Source of the DNA: Desulfatitalea sp.
GTDB lineage: Bacteria; Desulfobacterota; Desulfobacteria; Desulfobacterales; Desulfosarcinaceae
Assembly (NCBI GenBank): GCA_013041835.1
Contig: JABDRH010000040.1
Span: 1-9,395, forward strand
Direction: 5' to 3'
DNA length: 9,395 bases
Made by a program: the position numbers and the translations under genes. The notes beneath the pieces were generated by a model that searched no databases, was not told where the DNA came from, and was given only the letters and a program-made list of their open reading frames with translations. Each line of letters starts with the position of its first letter. Positions within the stretch are counted from its first letter, which is position 1. Below, one piece after another: positions 6,687 through 9,395 of the stretch.

Positions 6687-7757
6687 ATGAAAAAACATCA
6701 AATTAACTATGTGTCCTGTTTGAAAATCGTTTTTATAGCATTTTCACTTGCTGTATTTGCATTCAGCGCTAACGCGCAGGACGTCGATGATACGCTGGAA
6801 AAGCGCATTGAAATACTCAATGAGATTTATAAAGATACCGATATTGAAACCCCTGGATTCAGCGTTGATTCGGTGAGTGACATTTTAGAAATAAAAATTG
6901 AACCTTCATACAAATTTGAAAAGGCAAGCCACGTGGCAAACGGCGCTGCCATAAGAAACCGAACCGCCGCCACGATACACCTTCGCGGTATCCCTTTGTC
7001 GAATACCACGGAAATATTGACAGCGTTATTATACTTGAATTTTAGCGACAATAACGCCAGCGTCGACACCTGTTACCCCATCTTATTCAATGCAAACCTG
7101 GTCAAGGCCACAAAAACAGCCGACAACCCAGATCCTTGCTGGGCAATGGCGATGAATCACAGTTACGTGGCGCAGGTGACGCAATATGTGGATATAAAGA
7201 ATCCCAATCAGGATTATCGGGTAGTGCTGCCGTTTGCTTGCGGAACATCCACGTCAGGAGAGAACCCGTGGGGCTCTGCAAGCATCCTTCCCAACCCGGA
7301 TGCGAAAATCGAAGGCGCAACGCTTGTCGTTGTCTATCGCAATGAAAATACGGACGGTCCATTATATATTTACGACAAGCTGAACAATTCCATGTTTCAT
7401 TCAACAGCTTTTTTTTATTTGATTCACCCGCCGATATCAACGACACCATACAAGTATGCACTGTTTACCATGGTCGGGGCTGATGGTCAAAGAGGGTACA
7501 GCCACTATGATTTCACATCGGAACGTACTTATTTTGACCAACGACAAATTGCCGGCCCTCGCGATCCGGCAACGCCTATGGGGCTCAACTATACAAGCGA
7601 CAGCGACTGGAATGGCAGTGACGGCTGGCCGTTAAACCAGCTTTGGGATACGCATACGCATTATGTTCAAATTGAAAAACCAGATGTTTCGGAAGTAAAA
7701 TATATATCGGGCGGGGACTGCCTGGTTCCCGTGGCGTTTATACTTGATATGTTTTAG
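6687..7757 (+). CDS. Secreted protein of unknown function (DUF3344-like beta-rich)
   Basis: The product is 356 residues. It begins with a clear Sec signal peptide: a basic start, a hydrophobic core at residues 12-27 and a likely cleavage after SANA (residue 30). The mature part is rich in beta-type strands and has four cysteines (129, 151, 185, 345), enough for two disulfides. Recognisable blocks are ATLVVVYRNENTDGPLYIYD (211-230), GYSHYDFTSERTYFDQRQIA (270-289) and LWDTHTHYVQIE (319-330). These resemble a loose group of secreted bacterial and archaeal proteins annotated as DUF3344 or similar; that link is from memory and needs a profile search. The ATG at 6687 is chosen because AAAGGAG sits 8 nt upstream and the signal peptide starts there; the frame is open back to 6432. 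The gene is clearly more AT-rich than its neighbours, suggesting transfer. Its stop codon overlaps the first base of the palindrome that follows. No role can be assigned beyond an exported, probably periplasmic or extracellular protein. Confidence 0.8.
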   Translation: MKKHQINYVSCLKIVFIAFSLAVFAFSANAQDVDDTLEKRIEILNEIYKDTDIETPGFSVDSVSDILEIKIEPSYKFEKASHVANGAAIRNRTAATIHLRGIPLSNTTEILTALLYLNFSDNNASVDTCYPILFNANLVKATKTADNPDPCWAMAMNHSYVAQVTQYVDIKNPNQDYRVVLPFACGTSTSGENPWGSASILPNPDAKIEGATLVVVYRNENTDGPLYIYDKLNNSMFHSTAFFYLIHPPISTTPYKYALFTMVGADGQRGYSHYDFTSERTYFDQRQIAGPRDPATPMGLNYTSDSDWNGSDGWPLNQLWDTHTHYVQIEKPDVSEVKYISGGDCLVPVAFILDMF

Positions 7758-7913
7758 GCGATTGGCGGAAAAGAACATACCCTATTGCACCGGCTGTTTT
7801 CCCGTCTTCAAGGCGTGTCAAAGGACGCATACGGTCTGTATTCGGCCTTTGACACAACGCACAAGACGGGAAAAAAGACAAGCAAGAGGGTATGTGCTTT
7901 GACAGAAATCGCC
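7757..7913. mobile_element. 157-bp imperfect palindrome, MITE-like element or large hairpin
   Basis: The two halves are inverted copies around 7835. Perfect blocks are 7757-7763 with 7907-7913 (GGCGATT/AATCGCC), 7776-7783 with 7887-7894 (CATACCCT/AGGGTATG), 7797-7808 with 7863-7874 (TTTTCCCGTCTT/AAGACGGGAAAA) and 7815-7824 with 7846-7855 (GTGTCAAAGG/CCTTTGACAC). The blocks between them are diverged, but the arms are equal in length overall. The left end touches the stop codon of the secreted-protein gene, and the right end lies inside the truncated kinase frame. Non-autonomous palindromic elements have this form. No clear target-site duplication was found. A bidirectional terminator hairpin is the alternative; it lacks T-runs right after the arms and is unusually long. 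Confidence 0.6.
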
Positions 7914-8297
7914 ATCGAGATCCTCGATCAGCACAGCGCCTTGTTTTACGTCCGGATCAGCACCGGCAAACCAGCAGTTCGGCACCATACCCTTCATTTG
8001 CGGTGCGATATGTTGATAAAAGTTTGCTTCCGTAACGAAGCATGCAGCAATAATTTCGCGAAATTCAGGGTTGAACCCTGCTTTTACCACCAATCGGGCG
8101 GGAGGACCGTCTGGTCCCGGATCCGAAGCATAGGTGAGATCAACAAACACTTTTGTGGCCGTACCCCACTGAACTGAATCGACATGGACATCGGAAACCT
8201 GCGTCTCGGGATAGGTATTTGCATGTGCATGCGTAAACCACTGAGGTGTTAAATCTTTAACTTCAAGCGGTAATTTCATTGGGTGATGTTTTTTCAT
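7818..8297 (-). pseudogene. Truncated APH/ecdysteroid-kinase-like phosphotransferase (N-lobe only)
   Basis: The frame starts at the ATG at 8297, which has GGAGGAA about 7 nt upstream, and encodes 159 residues. Residues 10-127 match the N-lobe of the small-molecule phosphotransferases related to aminoglycoside and ecdysteroid kinases: LTPQWFT, GTATKVFVDLTYA, LVVKAG with the likely ATP-binding Lys (K72), TEANFYQHIAP with the conserved Glu (E90), and the hinge VLIEDLD (122-128). Family members are usually 300-400 residues. The C-lobe with the HGDxxxxN catalytic loop and the metal-binding Asp is absent. From codon 129 the frame runs into the palindrome and ends after a Cys- and Arg-rich tail at TGA 7818-7820. 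No remainder of the C-lobe was recognised elsewhere in the window. The fragment cannot be an active kinase. The 122 bp between its start and phoU hold no evident promoter or terminator. Confidence 0.75.
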
Positions 8298-8419
8298 AAC
8301 ATTTCCTCCAATACAGTGACATCCACCAAGCAGAAAAAGATATCGACCTGTTGATCGCCAGATACAAAATGGAAAAGGCAAAGCACACGGAACCTCATTA
8401 AACATGGAAAAAGGGTGAA

Positions 8420-9082
8420 TTAGGCCATCCCCTTTCCGTGACGCACGATCTCGCCTTCGATTAGGTGGATCACCTCCTCGGCGATATTGGTGCTGTGGTC
8501 GGCCAGGCGCTCCAGGTGGCGGGAAATGAGCAGCAGGTTGATCAGATAGCTCACCCGGTCGGGATTGTCTTTGATGGTCGCCTTGATCTGCTGGTAAGCC
8601 TCGACCTGGATTTTGTCCACCTCGTCGTCCATGGTGATGACTTTAAAGGCCAGGTCGACATCCAGGTTGACCAGGGCGTCCAGGCTCATTTTCAGCATGT
8701 CCTGGGCCCGGTTGGCCATGGGGGCGTAATCGAAGACAAATTGCAGCGGCGGTCGTTTGGCGATGACCTGCACCCGCTGCGCGATGTTGACCGCTTCGTC
8801 GCCGATACGTTCCAGGTCGTTGTTGATTTTGATGATGGCGATAATGAAGCGCAAGTCCACGGCCACCGGCTGGTAGAGCGCCAACAGCTTGAGGCACTCC
8901 TCTTCGATCTCCACTTCCATTTCGTCGACTTCCCAGTCGGAATGGATGATCTTTTCGGCCAGATCGGCTTCCCGGGATTCCACCGCTTGTAACGCCATGC
9001 GCGCGCGTTCTTCCACCAAGGCGCCTAGGGACAGCATTTTCTTTTTTATTTTATCCAATTCCCGGTGTAGATGTTTGGACAT
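8420..9082 (-). CDS. phoU: Phosphate signalling/transport regulator PhoU
   Basis: The 220-residue product is full length for PhoU and has its two repeated three-helix bundles. Each half carries the ExxxD metal-cluster motif: LERIGDEAVNIA (E91, D95) and LERLADHSTNIAEE (E191, D195). PhoU acts at the cytoplasmic face, linking the Pst phosphate transporter to the PhoR kinase and damping phosphate uptake. The start has a strong GGGGAGG site 6 nt upstream. It follows pstB by 13 bp on the same strand, the standard order at the end of a pst operon. No intrinsic terminator is visible after its stop, so read-through into the kinase remnant is possible. Confidence 0.97.
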   Translation of the reverse strand: MSKHLHRELDKIKKKMLSLGALVEERARMALQAVESREADLAEKIIHSDWEVDEMEVEIEEECLKLLALYQPVAVDLRFIIAIIKINNDLERIGDEAVNIAQRVQVIAKRPPLQFVFDYAPMANRAQDMLKMSLDALVNLDVDLAFKVITMDDEVDKIQVEAYQQIKATIKDNPDRVSYLINLLLISRHLERLADHSTNIAEEVIHLIEGEIVRHGKGMA

Positions 9083-9095
9083 CCTATCCTCCCCA

Positions 9096-9395
9096 TTAAC
9101 CGAATCGTCCGGTAATGTAATCTTGGGTCAACTTGTGCTTCGGTGTGGTAAAGACCTGCTCGGTATAGCCCACTTCAATTAAATCACCCAGGTGAAAATA
9201 GGCCGTGCGCTGGGATACGCGCGCCGCCTGTTGCATGGAGTGGGTCACGATGACGATGGCATACTGCCGGCGAAGATCATCGATAAGCTCTTCGATTTTT
9301 CCGGTGGCGATGGGGTCCAGGGCGCTGCACGGCTCATCCATGAGAATGACTTCGGGCCCCACGGCGATGGTGCGGGCGATGCACAGGCGCTGTTG
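9096..9395 (-). CDS. pstB: Phosphate ABC transporter ATP-binding protein PstB, C-terminal part
   Basis: The last 99 residues of PstB are present; the N-terminal part with the Walker A motif lies beyond the right edge. The visible part starts inside the ABC signature (QQRLCIAR). It holds Walker B with the catalytic Glu (VILMDEP), the D-loop SALDP, the H-loop IVTHS, and the typical PstB ending with [19 protein letters not shown] and DYITGRFG. It powers phosphate import through PstCA. Its position directly before phoU supports the call. pstA, pstC and pstS are expected further upstream, beyond the window. Confidence 0.96.
   Translation of the reverse strand, partial: QQRLCIARTIAVGPEVILMDEPCSALDPIATGKIEELIDDLRRQYAIVIVTHSMQQAARVSQRTAYFHLGDLIEVGYTEQVFTTPKHKLTQDYITGRFG

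Noticed and set aside
7757..7913. An integron attC site behind the secreted-protein gene
   Set aside because: An imperfect palindrome right after a stop codon is suggestive, but the terminal core sites (GTTRRRY and RYYYAAC) are absent and the element is longer than usual.

Overview
The window looks like chromosomal DNA of a Gram-negative bacterium. Most genes are GC-rich. They include a CHASE2 sensor with an extracytoplasmic domain, a CcoI/CopA-like copper ATPase with the N-terminal FCCxGC module, and the end of a pst phosphate operon. From overall feel this fits a Desulfobacterota (Desulfosarcina-like) genome, but that is an inference; there is no rRNA or marker gene to settle it. No tRNA, rRNA, CRISPR array or complete insertion sequence was seen.

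Layout. Positions 1-1292 (minus) hold the N-terminal 430 codons of a CHASE2-domain sensor whose output domain lies beyond the left edge. Immediately upstream of it, in the same direction, is a very long pentapeptide-repeat protein (1397-3379, minus) with more than 80 in-register units and an unrecognised C-terminal domain. A divergent intergenic region of about 280 bp separates it from a complete copper-type P1B ATPase (3662-6136, plus), which ends in a hairpin and a good intrinsic terminator. From about 6271 to 6686 there is no convincing gene, only a small CTCAT tandem repeat and a Shine-Dalgarno-like tract. An AT-richer gene for a secreted protein follows (6687-7757, plus).

The secreted-protein gene stops at the first base of a 157-bp imperfect palindrome (7757-7913). 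The palindrome also forms the 3' end of a convergent, truncated kinase gene (7818-8297, minus). The kinase fragment keeps only the N-lobe of an APH/ecdysteroid-kinase-like phosphotransferase, and its last 31 codons are read from the palindrome. The right end (8420-9395, minus) is the normal pstB-phoU tail of a phosphate uptake operon, with pstB cut by the window edge.

The two flanks (CHASE2/pentapeptide/ATPase on the left, pst operon on the right) look like ordinary chromosome. The block from about 6271 to 7913 looks like an accessory insertion: different base composition, a secreted protein of unknown role, a palindromic MITE-like element and a gene decayed at the junction. The observations most worth following are the palindrome with its truncated kinase, and the uninterrupted cysteine-rich pentapeptide solenoid with an unknown C-terminal domain.
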